Shown: positions 16,829 to 27,500, counted from the first letter of the stretch. The stretch is DNA of 64,000 bases from Paractinoplanes rishiriensis (GCF_016862375.1 NZ_BOMV01000076.1:62001-126000); one strand, 5' to 3'. Notes: generated from the sequence alone by a model not told the origin. Program-made: numbers and translations.

Positions 16829-18029
16829 CGGAATTCAGGCCGACGTGTGTCATCTGCTCGTGGATCGTGTCGGTGAGGGCCTCGTGGACCACGGCCGGCT
16901 CGTATTGCAGGAGGCGGCTGCGGACGTGGGCCTCCTCGGCGATGTCCCGCGCCCAGGCAGCGGTGGAGCCGGCCGTGTTCCTGGCGAGCTCGGCATAGTT
17001 GGCCGCGGCCTCGTGGTAGCGGCCGAGGATGACCTCGGTGGCCGCCAGACAGCGCAGGTCATGCGGGTTGACGCGGCCGCCGGGCCGGGCGTCGACGCGC
17101 TCCTGGCACAGCCGGTGCAGGCCGTCCGGATGCCCGTAGCGGTCGAAGAACGGCAGCGCGGTGGCGGTCAGGTCGTGTATCAGCGGCTCGATCGGATCGG
17201 GTGCCTGGTCGCCGACCGCGGACCGCAGTTCGACACAGAACTGCAGGGTGCCGTACGACCCGGGGACGTACATCGGATGGATCACGGCGTTTCCGCTGTG
17301 CCGGCCGGGCAGCACCACGCACATCACCGGCGACGCCGGGAGCCGGACGAGGTCGTAGTCGCGGGCCAGCCACTGCCCGGGCAGCCGGGGCGCCACCTGC
17401 CGGGCGACCGCGTCCCGCCACACCGGCCCCGGTCGCAGGTTGACCGGTGCGCCGTCACCGCGGCGGTCCCAACCCATCCCGAACGCCTCGAGCCACTCCT
17501 CCGACGGATTGTTGTCCGTCGCCGGATCTTTCTCCGCCCGCGCCGCCCGATCGGCAGCCTCCTGTACCGCCGTCGCGGGCATGCCGAACAGGTCCGCGAG
17601 CGCCGACCGGGCAGCGGGATTGTCGATCAAACCGCCCGGTGTCCGGCCGGGCCCGGTGCCCGCTGCCGCCGGTATCCCGGTCAGCGACGGAGACCCCTCG
17701 TCGTCCAGGTCGGCGTAGACGTGATGGACGCGGCGGACCGTGCCGGCCTCGTCGCGGGTCAGGACGACGTGCTCGGTTCCGAACTCGTCGTGGTCGAGGT
17801 AGATCACCGCCCGCCGGACCACGCCGGTCCGCCGCAGCACCCCGGCCACGAGGTCGCCGAGCATGCCGTACCCGCCGTCGCTGTACAACTCGATGCGCGA
17901 GCCGCCGTCCTGGGCGGTCAGCCAGGCCCGCAGGTCGCTCGGCTCCGTGGTCGGCTCACCCGTACGCAGGTCGGCGAGCACCGCTTCGACGTCGCCGGCC
18001 CGCGCCACGTCCAGCCAGGCCGCCCCCAT
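16815..18029 (-). CDS. Hypothetical protein
   Basis: A protein of about 404 residues beginning MGAAWLDVARAGDVEAVLAD. The first 110 residues look like a compact alpha/beta domain (SRIELYSDGGYGMLGDLVAG, RAVIYLDHDEFGTEHVVLTR). A central part with WLEAFGMGWDRRGDG and VMCVVLPGRHSGNAVIHPMY follows, then helical, repeat-like C-terminal sequence (CLAATEVILGRYHEAAANYA) reminiscent of TPR helices. An in-frame GTG at 18041 is an alternative start; upstream coding capacity to 18338 overlaps the divergent acetyltransferase and is rejected. No signal peptide or membrane helix is seen. I do not recognise the family. Confidence 0.65.
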   Translation of the reverse strand: MGAAWLDVARAGDVEAVLADLRTGEPTTEPSDLRAWLTAQDGGSRIELYSDGGYGMLGDLVAGVLRRTGVVRRAVIYLDHDEFGTEHVVLTRDEAGTVRRVHHVYADLDDEGSPSLTGIPAAAGTGPGRTPGGLIDNPAARSALADLFGMPATAVQEAADRAARAEKDPATDNNPSEEWLEAFGMGWDRRGDGAPVNLRPGPVWRDAVARQVAPRLPGQWLARDYDLVRLPASPVMCVVLPGRHSGNAVIHPMYVPGSYGTLQFCVELRSAVGDQAPDPIEPLIHDLTATALPFFDRYGHPDGLHRLCQERVDARPGGRVNPHDLRCLAATEVILGRYHEAAANYAELARNTAGSTAAWARDIAEEAHVRSRLLQYEPAVVHEALTDTIHEQMTHVGLNSGPRP

Positions 18030-18072
18030 GAACGAACTCACTCGTCGAGCGTACGAGGGGAGGCGGTTTACT

Positions 18073-18657
18073 GTGGCGATGCTTGCGAAGCGCCCGGCAC
18101 CGACCGATCCGGTCCGCACGCGGCGGCTCGTGCTCACCGCGGTCGGGCCGGACGACCTCGAGGACCTGCTCCTGCTGTACAGCGATCCGCTGGTTGGGTA
18201 CTGGACCGGGCCGTGGACCCCGGCGGCGGTGGAGGACTGGGCCGTGCACATGGCGGGGCGGTGGCAGGCCGACGGGGTGGGCAAGTGGATGGCTCGGGAG
18301 CGTGCGGACGGGTCGCTCGTGGGTCGTGGCGGCTTCACCCGCTTCGACCTCGAGGGTGAGGCGGTGCTGGAGCTGGGCTGGGCGGTGCGCGATGCCCGGA
18401 CCGGCCGCGGCTATGCGACCGAGCTGGGCCGGGCGGCGATCGCCTGGGCCGGCGTGCACCAGCCGGGGTTTCCGGTTGTCGCGTTCACCGAGGTGCACAA
18501 CCGCGCCTCGCGGGCGGTCATGGAGCGGCTCGGGATGCGCTCGGCGGGCATCATCCGGCGTGCGGGCCTGGTCGAGGGGCGCACCGGCGTGCATCCCGAC
18601 GCCCCCTTCGCTCTTTATCGACTCGGCGGTGTCGGATCCGAAGCTCGCCATTCGTAG
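18073..18657 (+). CDS. GNAT-family N-acetyltransferase
   Basis: A 194-residue GNAT protein of the RimJ/RimL type: TRRLVLTAVGPDDLEDLLLL at the N-terminus, LELGWAVRDARTGRGYATEL carrying the acetyl-CoA pyrophosphate loop near residues 108-120, and VVAFTEVHNRASRAVMERLG with the conserved N-x-x-S-x-x-x-M-E/L pattern. It would transfer acetyl groups from acetyl-CoA to an amine; the substrate is unknown. GTG 18073 is preferred because GGGGAGG lies about ten bases upstream; ATG 18079 is an alternative. Confidence 0.87.
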   Translation: MAMLAKRPAPTDPVRTRRLVLTAVGPDDLEDLLLLYSDPLVGYWTGPWTPAAVEDWAVHMAGRWQADGVGKWMARERADGSLVGRGGFTRFDLEGEAVLELGWAVRDARTGRGYATELGRAAIAWAGVHQPGFPVVAFTEVHNRASRAVMERLGMRSAGIIRRAGLVEGRTGVHPDAPFALYRLGGVGSEARHS

Positions 18658-18704
18658 CGGGGGTGAAAGGCCACCATGACCGCGAAGCACGAAGGGGAAC
18701 TGCC

Positions 18705-19283
18705 ATGACCGCGCTCTACACCTGGGACGTCTTTTCCACCCTTGACGGCTACGGCTCCTACGCCGAGGGCGCCGACTGGGGTGGCTACTGGAGCAAGCAG
18801 GGACCCGAACTGCTCGCGCACCGGGCCGCGCTTTTCGACACCCCGCAGCGGATGGTCTTCGGGGCCACCACCTTCCGGGAGACGGCCGAGATCCTGTCGT
18901 CGGGTATCGACCCGAACGCGCTCGACGAGTGGAACGTCCGGACCTGGCGCACGCCGGCCACGGTCATCTCGTCGACGTTGCGGGACACTCTCGGCTGGCC
19001 GGACGCGACCATCGTGAGCGGTGACGCCGTGGAGATCGTCGCCCGGCTCAAGGAGGAGTCGGACGTGCCGTTGCGCTCGCAGGCCAGCCTGTCGCTGAAC
19101 TGGGCATTGATGGCCGCCGGCCTGGTCGACCGCCTCCAGGTGACGGTCTTTCCCGTCATCTCCGGGCGGACCGGGACCAGCCCGATCCTCCGGGGCGCGG
19201 GCGACTTCGACCTCGAGCTGCTGGGGAGCCGGACGCTCGACGGCCGCACCCAGGAACTCGTCTATCGCCCCACGCCCCGCTGA
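18705..19283 (+). CDS. Dihydrofolate reductase-family (RibD C-terminal) protein
   Basis: A 192-residue protein of the RibD_C/DHFR-like group: MTALYTWDVFSTLDGYGSYA, RMVFGATTFRETAEIL, and late VDRLQVTVFPVISGRTGTSP match the usual order of the fold (N-terminal strand, NADPH-binding loop, VFPV strand). Such stand-alone proteins reduce unknown pterin- or pyrimidine-like substrates with NADPH. The ATG at 18705 has GAAGGGGAAC ahead of it; a further ATG at 18675 lies in the same repeat-like context (ATGACCGCG occurs twice) and is not favoured. Confidence 0.82.
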   Translation: MTALYTWDVFSTLDGYGSYAEGADWGGYWSKQGPELLAHRAALFDTPQRMVFGATTFRETAEILSSGIDPNALDEWNVRTWRTPATVISSTLRDTLGWPDATIVSGDAVEIVARLKEESDVPLRSQASLSLNWALMAAGLVDRLQVTVFPVISGRTGTSPILRGAGDFDLELLGSRTLDGRTQELVYRPTPR

Positions 19284-19287
19284 CCGG

Positions 19288-20100
19288 TCAGCCGGACCAC
19301 GCGCCGCGGGCCGCGGCCTCCTCGGCGTACGTCGCGAAGCCCTTGGGCGGGTGGCCGGTCACCCGGCGCACGTCGTCGGTGGGTTTCTGGTCGCCCAGGT
19401 CGCGCAGGGCGGCGAACGCCTCGATCTCGGCCCGCGTCTGCTCCTCGGGCAGGCCGATCATGGTCTGCTGGGCCAGGTAGGTCTCGGGGTCGCCGGCGAA
19501 CCGCAGCGGGCGGCCGGCCGCCCCGGCGATGACGGCCGCGGCCTCGCCGAACGACAGCGCCTCGGGGCCGGTCAGGTCGTAGGTGTGGCCGGCGTGACCG
19601 GTGGGATCGGCGAGGACCGTGGCGGCCACCGCGGCGATGTCGTCGGCGTCGACGAAGACCTGCCGGGCGTCGCCGACCGGCATCGCCAGCTGGCCGGCCA
19701 CGACGGCGGGCTGGAAGAAGCCCTCGTCGAAGTTCTGGTTGAACCAGTCGGGGCGCAGGATGGTCCAGGCGGCGCCGGACTCGCGAACCGCACGCTCGGC
19801 GGCCAGCAGGCGGTCGTCGCCCATGGTCTCGATGCCGCGACTGGACAGCAGCACCAGATGAGCGCCGGCGGCGGCGCGGACGAAGCCGGGCTCGATCGGG
19901 CGCTCGTGCGGCAGCATCAGGTAGACCGCGGTGGCGCCGGACAGGGCCGGTGGCCAGGTGGCGGGGTCGTCCCAGTCGAAGTGAACCGGGCCGTGCCGGG
20001 AAGCGGCGCGTATCGAAACGCCCGCGGTGCGCAGGCGCTCGGTGACCCGCCGGCCGGTCGTGCCGGTGCTGCCCAGGACCAGAATCGGGTGGTTGCTCAT
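19288..20100 (-). CDS. NmrA-type NAD(P)-binding protein
   Basis: A 270-residue short-chain dehydrogenase-like protein with the atypical NmrA pattern: an N-terminal Rossmann motif (ILVLGSTGTTGRRVTERLRT), LVLLSSRGIET near residue 85, and FVDADDIAAVAATVLADPTG near 165, the usual spot in azoreductase/NAD(P)H:quinone or regulatory NmrA proteins. The catalytic Tyr-Lys pair of classic SDRs is not evident. Its start overlaps the stop of the upstream methyltransferase by four bases (ATGA), indicating translational coupling. Confidence 0.85.
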   Translation of the reverse strand: MSNHPILVLGSTGTTGRRVTERLRTAGVSIRAASRHGPVHFDWDDPATWPPALSGATAVYLMLPHERPIEPGFVRAAAGAHLVLLSSRGIETMGDDRLLAAERAVRESGAAWTILRPDWFNQNFDEGFFQPAVVAGQLAMPVGDARQVFVDADDIAAVAATVLADPTGHAGHTYDLTGPEALSFGEAAAVIAGAAGRPLRFAGDPETYLAQQTMIGLPEEQTRAEIEAFAALRDLGDQKPTDDVRRVTGHPPKGFATYAEEAAARGAWSG

Positions 20101-20924
20101 GTGGGGGAGTCAACCAAGGGGGTACGACACTTTTCGGCGACCACGAGCAGATGGCTGGTCGCGCCCAGCAGCGACGGGTCCTCCTCGACCCGGCGCATCA
20201 TGGTCAGCCAGAGCTCGCGCCGGTGCGCGTCGGCCATGACCTCCACCCGGCGGTGGCCCATGAGCCACAGCGGGCCCTCGACGGCCACCCGGCGACGCAG
20301 GGTCAGGCCCGCGTCGGCCACCTCGGCCTGGAGTTCGTCCGGGTGATGGAAGTACGCGCTGGTGAACCACTGCCGGCCGGGCTCGGTGTTGCGGTGCCGG
20401 CCGTCGGCCAGCGCGCCCTCGACCACCGGGCGATAGCCGGGGTCGCGGTAGAAGTCCTGGATGAAGCCGTCGAACAGGGTGGCGAACCGGCTGATGATGG
20501 CGCCCACCACCACGCCGGCGGGGCGCACCGCCCGGGCCGCCTCGTGCCATGCGGTCACCCGGTCGGCGCGGTCCAGCAGGTGATAGAGCGGACCCAGCAG
20601 CAATACGGCGTCCGCCCGGCCGGCGATCACCGGCAGGGCCCGCGCGTCGGCGACCGCGGCCGTGACGCCGGGCCGTTGCGCGGCCACCGCCACCTGCGAG
20701 GCAACCGGGTCGAGGACGTGCACCCGATAGCCGGCCCGGGTCAGCGGTTCGGCGTAGACCCCGGTGGCCCCGCCCACGTCGAGAACCGTGGCCGGTGCGA
20801 GCGGCAGCACCCGCTCGAGAATGTCCCACGTACGGAGAAACTCGAGTGGGCCGAAACCCACCGCGAGCCGATCCCGCTCGCCGCCGCGCTGGTAGTACTC
20901 GAGAACCTCGGATGCCAACCTCAT
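20097..20924 (-). CDS. SAM-dependent methyltransferase
   Basis: A 275-residue class I methyltransferase. Motif I is LDVGGATGVYAEPLTRAGYR near residue 45, followed by LDPVASQVAV for the acidic SAM ribose contact, then ARALPVIAGRADAVLLLGPLYHL (motif II region). The domain extends to a C-terminal AEVADAGLTLRRRVAVEGPL. ATG 20924 is chosen because it begins the folded domain; there is no strong ribosome site, and the TAGGATCG just upstream might be a -10, so leaderless translation is possible. It is coupled to the NmrA-type gene. Substrate unknown. Confidence 0.87.
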   Translation of the reverse strand: MRLASEVLEYYQRGGERDRLAVGFGPLEFLRTWDILERVLPLAPATVLDVGGATGVYAEPLTRAGYRVHVLDPVASQVAVAAQRPGVTAAVADARALPVIAGRADAVLLLGPLYHLLDRADRVTAWHEAARAVRPAGVVVGAIISRFATLFDGFIQDFYRDPGYRPVVEGALADGRHRNTEPGRQWFTSAYFHHPDELQAEVADAGLTLRRRVAVEGPLWLMGHRRVEVMADAHRRELWLTMMRRVEEDPSLLGATSHLLVVAEKCRTPLVDSPT

Positions 20925-20993
20925 GACCCATAGGATCGGGCCTATGGAGTTGGGTGTCGGATATTTTCCCACGCACGGCGACCCGACCGGCCG

Positions 20994-21383
20994 GTGACGC
21001 CGGCCGAGCGGTTCGCCACCGCGCGGGTGGCCCGGCTCGCGACGGTCGACCGGGCCGGCCGGCCGCACCTGGTCCCGATCGTCTTCGCGGTGGCCGGCGA
21101 CGTGATCCACACCGCGGTCGACGCCAAGCCCAAGAGCACCCGCCGCCTGCGCCGCCTCGCCAACATCGAGGCCAACCCGCGGGTCAGCGTGCTCGCCGAC
21201 CACTACGACGAGGACTGGTCGGCGCTGTGGTGGGTGCGCGCCGACGGCGTCGCCCGCATCCTCGGCGAGTCGCCGGCCGGGCGGGAAGCCCTGGTTGCGC
21301 GCTACCCGCAGTATGAGGAGACGCCGCCGCCGGGCCCGTTCCTGGAGATCACGGTCGACCGCTGGTCGGCCTGGCGATCCTGA
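20994..21383 (+). CDS. PPOX-class F420-dependent oxidoreductase (TIGR03668-like)
   Basis: A 129-residue split-barrel flavin/deazaflavin protein: RFATARVARLATVDRAGRPH, FAVAGDVIHTAVDAKPKSTR and RVSVLADHYDEDWSALWWVR are the landmarks of the TIGR03668 group of the PPOX/FMN-binding superfamily. Members use coenzyme F420 for reductions of unknown substrates. Start is GTG 20994. It is divergent from the methyltransferase and 70 bases upstream of the large membrane protein. Confidence 0.85.
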   Translation: MTPAERFATARVARLATVDRAGRPHLVPIVFAVAGDVIHTAVDAKPKSTRRLRRLANIEANPRVSVLADHYDEDWSALWWVRADGVARILGESPAGREALVARYPQYEETPPPGPFLEITVDRWSAWRS

Positions 21384-21453
21384 GTACCCTCTTCGCGCCC
21401 GCTGAGTACGCGTGCTCAGTCTCGCGCGCACCGCCGCGACGAGGATCGAGCCC

Positions 21454-24400
21454 GTGACCTATCCCTGCGCGTACTGTGGTGCTCCCGCCTCCGCCGAGAC
21501 GGGCTGCCCGGCCTGTGGGCACGGGCCCGACCCCGACGCCATTGACGTGGTGCGGACCGACGCCGAGATCAGCGAACTCATCGCCCACCTTGCCGCCGCG
21601 CGGCATCAGGTGCGCGATCTGGAGGATCGGATCGGCCAGGCGTGGCAGCGCCGGCATGCGGCAGCTTCGCGGGTACGCGCTGCCGTGAGCGCGACGCGTC
21701 CCGCGCCGGTGGCCGTTGCCGCCCCACGCACCGAGACGTCCACCCGCGTGGTGCAGAACGTCCTGTTCCTCCTCGGCGGCCTGCTGCTCGGCGTCGCCGC
21801 GATCGTGTTCACCGCGGTGGCCTGGGCCCAGTTCGGCCTGGCCGGCCGGGCGGCGCTGCTTGCCGGCTTCACCCTGGCGGCCCTCGCCGTGCCGGTGCTG
21901 GCGCTGCGCCGCGGCCTGCGGGCCACGGCCGAGACGATGGCCGCGGTGGGCTTGCTGCTCTTTCTCCTGGACGGGTACGCGGCCTGGCACGTCAACCTGT
22001 TCGGCGTGGCCGGCGGCGAGCCGGCCCGGTACGCCGGCCTGGTCTGCGCGGCGACCGCGGTGGTGGCCGCCGGATACGCGCGGCTGACCGGCCTGGTAGC
22101 GCCGCGCTGGGCCGCCCTGCTGACCGCGCAGCCGGCGCTCCCGCTGATCGTCGCGCCCGCGGAGCCGGGCCCGGCCGGCTGGACGCTGACCTTCGGCGCG
22201 CTGGCCGCCTCCAACCTGGCCGTCCTCAGCCTGCGCAACGCGATCACGCCCACCCGCGCCGCCGCCACTTCTGCGGCCGCGACCGCCGCTGCCCGGAACC
22301 CCGGGATTACGGCTGGAGCGGCCACGTTCGGTGCGATCGCGTCGCTGATCGCGTTTGCTCCCGCTTTCGGCGCGGCGATCGCGACGCTCGAGACCGCCAC
22401 GCCCGCCTTCCACGCGGCCTGGCAGGCGGTCGTCCCCGGTCCCGGCTGGCAGCTTCCGGCCGCGCTCGCGCTGATCACCGCCGCCATCGCCGCGGTGCTG
22501 CCGGCCCGCTGGCGCGCCGGTGCCGCGCTCGGCGGTGCCGCCGCGGTCGCGCTCGCCCTGCCGGCCGGGCTCGGCCTGGCCTGGTGGAACGCCTCCGTCT
22601 TCGACCTCGCGGTGGTCGCCGCCGCCCTGGCGATGGCCACCCGGCACGCCACCCCGGTGGTCCGCAAGGCTGCACCCGCCCTGGCCGCCCCGGCGCACCG
22701 GGTCGCCGCCATGCCGGGCGCCGCGTCCCCGTCGGCCGCGTCGTCGCTGGCCTCGCTCGGCGGCCAGGCGGCCTCGCTCGGCGGCCAGGCCATCTCGCTC
22801 GTCGCTCAGGTGACGACCGCCGCCCTCCTCGGGCTCCACGCGCTGGCCGCCGGATTCGGCCGGCCCGGTGTGGCGGCCGCCGTGCTCGCGGTGCTGGCCC
22901 TGTTCGGCGTCGCCGTCGCGGTCGCCGCCAAGCTCCCGATCCTGCGGGCGGCCGGCCAGGTGATCGCCGTCCTGGTCACCCCCGGCATCGCCTGGACCGC
23001 GACCGCCGCCCTCGGCCTGCCCGGCACCGCCCAGGCCCGCACCGTCGCCGCGGCGGCCGTCTTGTTGGCGGTTGTGCTCCGTTTCATCCCGGGCCTTCCC
23101 GCCCGGATGGCCACCGTGCTGGTGGTGCTGCCGCTGCCGTTGTGGGCGGCCACCGCCGGCGACCCGGTCGCGCTCTATGCCGCGCTCACCCTGCTGCTCC
23201 TCTCGGTTGCCGGCCTCAAGGGCTGGGAGACTCCGATCTACGCCCTGCCGGCCGCGATCCTCCTCGTCACCCTCGGCCCGGATCTGGCCCGCCTCCTGTT
23301 CCCGCTCGACCCGGTCTGGGCCGGCCGTCCCCTCACCACGCCCACCGCCGCCGTCGCCGACGCGGTGGCCGCCCTGCTGACCGCGGTGGCCGTCACGCGT
23401 GGCCGCTGGACCGCGCTGTCCGCCTTCGCGCTGGCCACGCCGCTGGTTCTGGCCGCCGCGTCCGTTCCGTGGCCGGTTCTCCCGTTCGTCACCCTCGCCC
23501 TGGGCCTGGCCATCCTCCTGGCCGCCGCCCTGCGCCCGGTGCCGGTGGCCACCACCCTGCCGGCCGGTGTGCTGCTGGTGGCCGCCGGGCTGGTGGGGGC
23601 ACTGCCGACGCACGCCTCGACGCTGGCCGCCCTCGGCGCCGTGCTGATCGCCGCGGCCGTCGCCGCCGTCGCCGGCCGGACCGCGGCCGCTCGCCTCGCC
23701 GCCTGGCCGGTGGCCGTCGCCGCCGGGATCGGCATCGCGGTCACCGCCGGAAACGCCCTGGAACTGCCCCTGCGTACCGTCGCCTTCCTGGTGCTCGGCG
23801 TTGCCGGTACCGCGTTCGGCCTGGCCCGCGGCGATCACCGTAGGGAGGCCGCCGCGCACGCCGCCGCGGTCGTCGCGCTGCTGCTGACCGTCGGCTCGGC
23901 CGGATACGCCGCGGCCGTCTGCACGATCTGGGGGCTGGTTCTCGGCACCCACGCGAAGCGGCGCGGCTACCTGCTCGCCGCGGCCACTGCCGAACTGGGC
24001 GGGTGGGTGCTGCTCATGGTCGCCGCCGAGGTGACGACGCTGGAGGCGTACACCATCCCGGCCTCGGCGGTCGCCCTGCTGGCCGGACTCCGGGCCCGCC
24101 GCGGGCGGGTCAGCAGCTGGGTCGCCTACGGCCCGGCGCTGGCCGCCGCCCTGCTGCCCAGCCTCGCCTCGATCCTGGTGGCCGACGGTCAGTACCTGCG
24201 CCGCCTGCTGCTCGGCCTGGCCGCGCTTGCCGTGCTGCTGGCCGGCGCCCGGTCCAAGCTGCGCGCCCCGGTCGAGGTCGGCGGGGTGGTGCTGGCCGCG
24301 GTGGCACTGCGCGAGCTGGCCGCGGTCTGGGACCTGATCCCGCGGTGGATCCCGCTGGCCGCCGGCGGTGTGCTGCTGGTCGTGCTGGCCACCACGCTGG

Positions 24401-24456
24401 AGCGGCGGCGGCGCGACCTGGCCCGGTTCAAGCAGGCGCTGGGCCGGATGAGCTGA
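21454..24456 (+). CDS. Large multi-pass membrane protein (SCO7613-like)
   Basis: A protein of about 1000 residues dominated by Ala/Val/Leu-rich membrane segments, at least twenty by eye, in the style of the giant actinobacterial integral membrane proteins annotated SCO7613 C-terminal-domain proteins. The N-terminus carries a zinc-ribbon-like pair (CAYCGAPASAETGCPACG) and a short coiled-coil stretch (ELIAHLAAARHQVRDLEDRI), then a linker, then the membrane region. GTG 21454 is preferred over ATG 21412 because GAGGATCGAG precedes it and the zinc ribbon then starts the protein. The function is unknown, although a membrane scaffold or transport role is possible. Low-complexity alanine-rich composition makes antisense frames look open. 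Confidence 0.8.
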   Translation: MTYPCAYCGAPASAETGCPACGHGPDPDAIDVVRTDAEISELIAHLAAARHQVRDLEDRIGQAWQRRHAAASRVRAAVSATRPAPVAVAAPRTETSTRVVQNVLFLLGGLLLGVAAIVFTAVAWAQFGLAGRAALLAGFTLAALAVPVLALRRGLRATAETMAAVGLLLFLLDGYAAWHVNLFGVAGGEPARYAGLVCAATAVVAAGYARLTGLVAPRWAALLTAQPALPLIVAPAEPGPAGWTLTFGALAASNLAVLSLRNAITPTRAAATSAAATAAARNPGITAGAATFGAIASLIAFAPAFGAAIATLETATPAFHAAWQAVVPGPGWQLPAALALITAAIAAVLPARWRAGAALGGAAAVALALPAGLGLAWWNASVFDLAVVAAALAMATRHATPVVRKAAPALAAPAHRVAAMPGAASPSAASSLASLGGQAASLGGQAISLVAQVTTAALLGLHALAAGFGRPGVAAAVLAVLALFGVAVAVAAKLPILRAAGQVIAVLVTPGIAWTATAALGLPGTAQARTVAAAAVLLAVVLRFIPGLPARMATVLVVLPLPLWAATAGDPVALYAALTLLLLSVAGLKGWETPIYALPAAILLVTLGPDLARLLFPLDPVWAGRPLTTPTAAVADAVAALLTAVAVTRGRWTALSAFALATPLVLAAASVPWPVLPFVTLALGLAILLAAALRPVPVATTLPAGVLLVAAGLVGALPTHASTLAALGAVLIAAAVAAVAGRTAAARLAAWPVAVAAGIGIAVTAGNALELPLRTVAFLVLGVAGTAFGLARGDHRREAAAHAAAVVALLLTVGSAGYAAAVCTIWGLVLGTHAKRRGYLLAAATAELGGWVLLMVAAEVTTLEAYTIPASAVALLAGLRARRGRVSSWVAYGPALAAALLPSLASILVADGQYLRRLLLGLAALAVLLAGARSKLRAPVEVGGVVLAAVALRELAAVWDLIPRWIPLAAGGVLLVVLATTLERRRRDLARFKQALGRMS

Positions 24457-24558
24457 ACCCGCCGTCCGGTTGGGTTTCGGGTGGTCGGACCCTTCACATG
24501 CCGGTTCCTGGTGCCGATGAAAGGGGTCCGATCACCCTGCCAGAGACCCGGAGTTCGG

Positions 24559-27500
24559 ATGTCGCCCGCCGCACGCACGCAGTCCTTCCTGGCTGCCTGG
24601 ATTCTCGCGTTGCTGGCCGTGTTCTATGCCTTCCCGGCCTGCGGCATGTACTCCTGGCTGGCCATCGGGCTGTCCGCGGCGGGTGCGGTGCTGGTCGGTA
24701 TCCGGCTGCACCAGCCGGCCAACCGGCTGCCGTGGTACCTGCTGTCGGCCGTGGTGGCCAGCTTCACGCTCGGCGACACCACGTACAACATCCTCACCGA
24801 CTACCTCGGCTACGTGCGGCCGTTCCCGTCCCCGGCCGAGGTGTTCTACCTGGCCGTGTACCCGATGCTGGCGATCGCGCTGCTGGTCTTCATCCGGGCC
24901 CGCTCCGGCGCCGACAACCGGGCCGCGCTGCTCGACGCCCTGGTGCCCACGGCCGGTCTGGGCCTGCTGTCCTGGGTCCTGCTGATCGCGCCGTACGTGC
25001 ACGACACCGACCTGGGGATGGGCGAGAAGCTGGCCTCGGTCGCCTACCCGCTGGGCGACGTGCTGGCGCTGGCCATGCTCTCCCGGCTGCTGATCGGCGG
25101 TGGTCGCAAGCCGGTCGCGCTGCACGTGCTGGCCGGCGGCGTGATCAGCCTGCTGGTCACCGACGTCGTGTACGGCCTGCGGCAGCTGGAGGGAACCTGG
25201 CAGGTGGGCGGCCCGGTCGACGCCGGCTGGGTGCTGTTCTACGCCGCCATCGCGATGTGCGCGCTGCACCCGTCGATGCGCGAGCTGACCACGGTGGCCC
25301 GTACCGCGGGCAGCCGCACCGGCGCCGGCGGCCGCCGGATCGTCGCGATGGCGCTCGCCGCCCTCATCGCCCCGGCCGTGCTGCTGGTCGAGGACCTGCG
25401 CGGCGGCGTCGAGGACGCGCTGATGATCGCCGCCGCGTCCAGCAGCATGTTCCTGCTGGTGATCGCGCGGGTGGCCGGCCTCATCCAGGCGCAGCGGGAG
25501 ACCGCGGCCCGGGAGCGGGCGCTGCGCATCACCGGCGCCGACCTGGTGGGCGCCCGCGGCGAGGACGAGGTCGGCAAGGCGGTCGTCAAGGCACTCGGCG
25601 CGATCGTGCCGGCCGGTGAGCCGTACCGCTTCCACTTCCACCGGGCCGACGCCGCGCCGGACACCCCGACCGGCCTGGTCGGCACCGGCTGGGTCACGGT
25701 CGCCGACCTGCCCGGCGAGGCCGCGGCCGAACTGGCCGGGTTCGAGGCGGCGCTGTACGCGGAGTCGGTCTCGGGCGCCTGGTCCGAGGGCGGCCTGCCC
25801 CGCCGCAACTACGCCTACCTGGCCGGCCGTCCGGAGATGCTGAGCCCGGTGCAGCCGGCGTTCGAGGCGCTGATGGCGCAGGGCACGCTGGCGATCGACC
25901 GGATCACGCTGACCAACGAGATCAACCGGCGCAGCAGCCAGGACTACTTCAAGGCGCTGATCCAGAGCGCGTCCGACGTGATCCTGATCGTCGACGAGGA
26001 CGAGCAGATCCGGTACGCGAGCCCGTCCGCGCTTCCGGTGTTCGGGCGTACCGACCTGGTCGGCACCTCGCTGTACCGGCTGATCGCCGGGACCGACCAC
26101 ACCGAGCTGCGCCAGCTGCTGGAGCAGGTGCGCACCGGGCGGGGCCGCCGGGACGGTATCGACCTGACCGCGATCTCCGGCGACGACCTGCTGCTCCAGG
26201 TTGAGTGCACGTGCCGGGATCTGCGCGCCGAGCCGGCCGTGGCCGGTCTGGTGGTCACCATCCGCGACGTCACCGAGCGGCGCCGGCTGGAGAACGACCT
26301 GGCCCACCAGGCGTACCACGACACGCTGACCGGCCTGGCCAACCGGGCGCTGTTCCAGAGCCGTCTGGAGCTGGCCGCCCGGCAGGCCACCGAGACGTAC
26401 CGCAGCGTGGCCGTGCTCTTCGTCGACCTGGACGACTTCAAGGAGGTCAACGACTCGCTCGGGCACGCGGCCGGCGACCAGCTGCTGGTCGAGGCCGGCC
26501 GGCGGGTCGCGGCCGCGGCCGGGCCGTTCACCACGGTCGCGCGCACCGGCGGCGACGAGTTCGCGGTGCTTGTCGAGAACGCCGGCTCGCACAGCGAGAT
26601 CGAGTGGCTCGCCGTCCGGATCATCGACGCGCTCAGCCAGCCGATCGAGGTGGCCGACGGCACCGGCGGCCGGCACCTGGTCAGCACCACGGCCAGCGTG
26701 GGCGTCGCGGCCGGCGCGCAGGCCACCGAGATCACCGAGCTGCTGCGGCGGGCCGACACGGCCATGTACCTGGCCAAGACCGACGGCAAGAGCACCTGGC
26801 GCCGCTACCAGGACGAGCTGCACGACGCGATGATGCGCCGGCTGGAGATGCGCACGGCGCTGAACGAGGCGGTGTCCGGCGACCAGATGCGGCTGCGGTT
26901 CCAGCCGATCGTGGACCTGCCCACCAGCGAGGTCGTCGCGATGGAGGCGCTGGTCCGCTGGGAGCACCCGGTGCGTGGCCTGCTCGGCCCGAACGAGTTC
27001 ATCGAGCTGTCCGAGGAGACCGGCAGCATCGTGGCGATCGGCAGCTGGGTGCTTCGCGAGGCGCTGCGCACCTTCGCCGGCTGGCGGCAGACCGTGTCGG
27101 GCAGCCTGCTCCGGTACGTCAGCGTGAACGTGTCGGCCCGCCAGTTCCGCGCCCCCGGCTTCGTCGACCAGGTGCGCCGGGTGCTGGCCGAGACCGGCGC
27201 GCAGCCGGAGTGGCTGCTGCTGGAGATCACCGAGAGCCTCGTGCTGCACGACGCCGACCAGGTGTGGCAGGACCTGCGGGCACTGCGCGCCATGGGCGTC
27301 CGGATCGCGATCGACGACTTCGGCACCGGTTACTCGTCGCTGAGCTACCTGAGCCAGATGCCGGTCGACGTCCTCAAGATCGACAAGTCCTTCATCGACG
27401 ACATCCTCGACAACACCCAGCAGCTGGCGCTGGTCGACACCATCGTCAGCCTGGCCCGCACGCTCGACCTGGCCGTGGTGGCCGAGGGCATCGAGCTGGA

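Noticed and set aside
18041..18338. N-terminal extension of the hypothetical gene at 16815
   Set aside because: The added sequence is Ser/Arg-rich without domain character and overlaps the divergent acetyltransferase coding region.
21349..23952. 867-codon minus-strand frame opposite the large membrane protein
   Set aside because: Translation is almost only G, R, Q, A and E and has no domain; it is the antisense shadow of alanine/valine/leucine codons.
24481..24558. Upstream start for the GGDEF-EAL gene
   Set aside because: The added 26 residues are hydrophilic and break the membrane-helix start; GGAG precedes ATG 24559.
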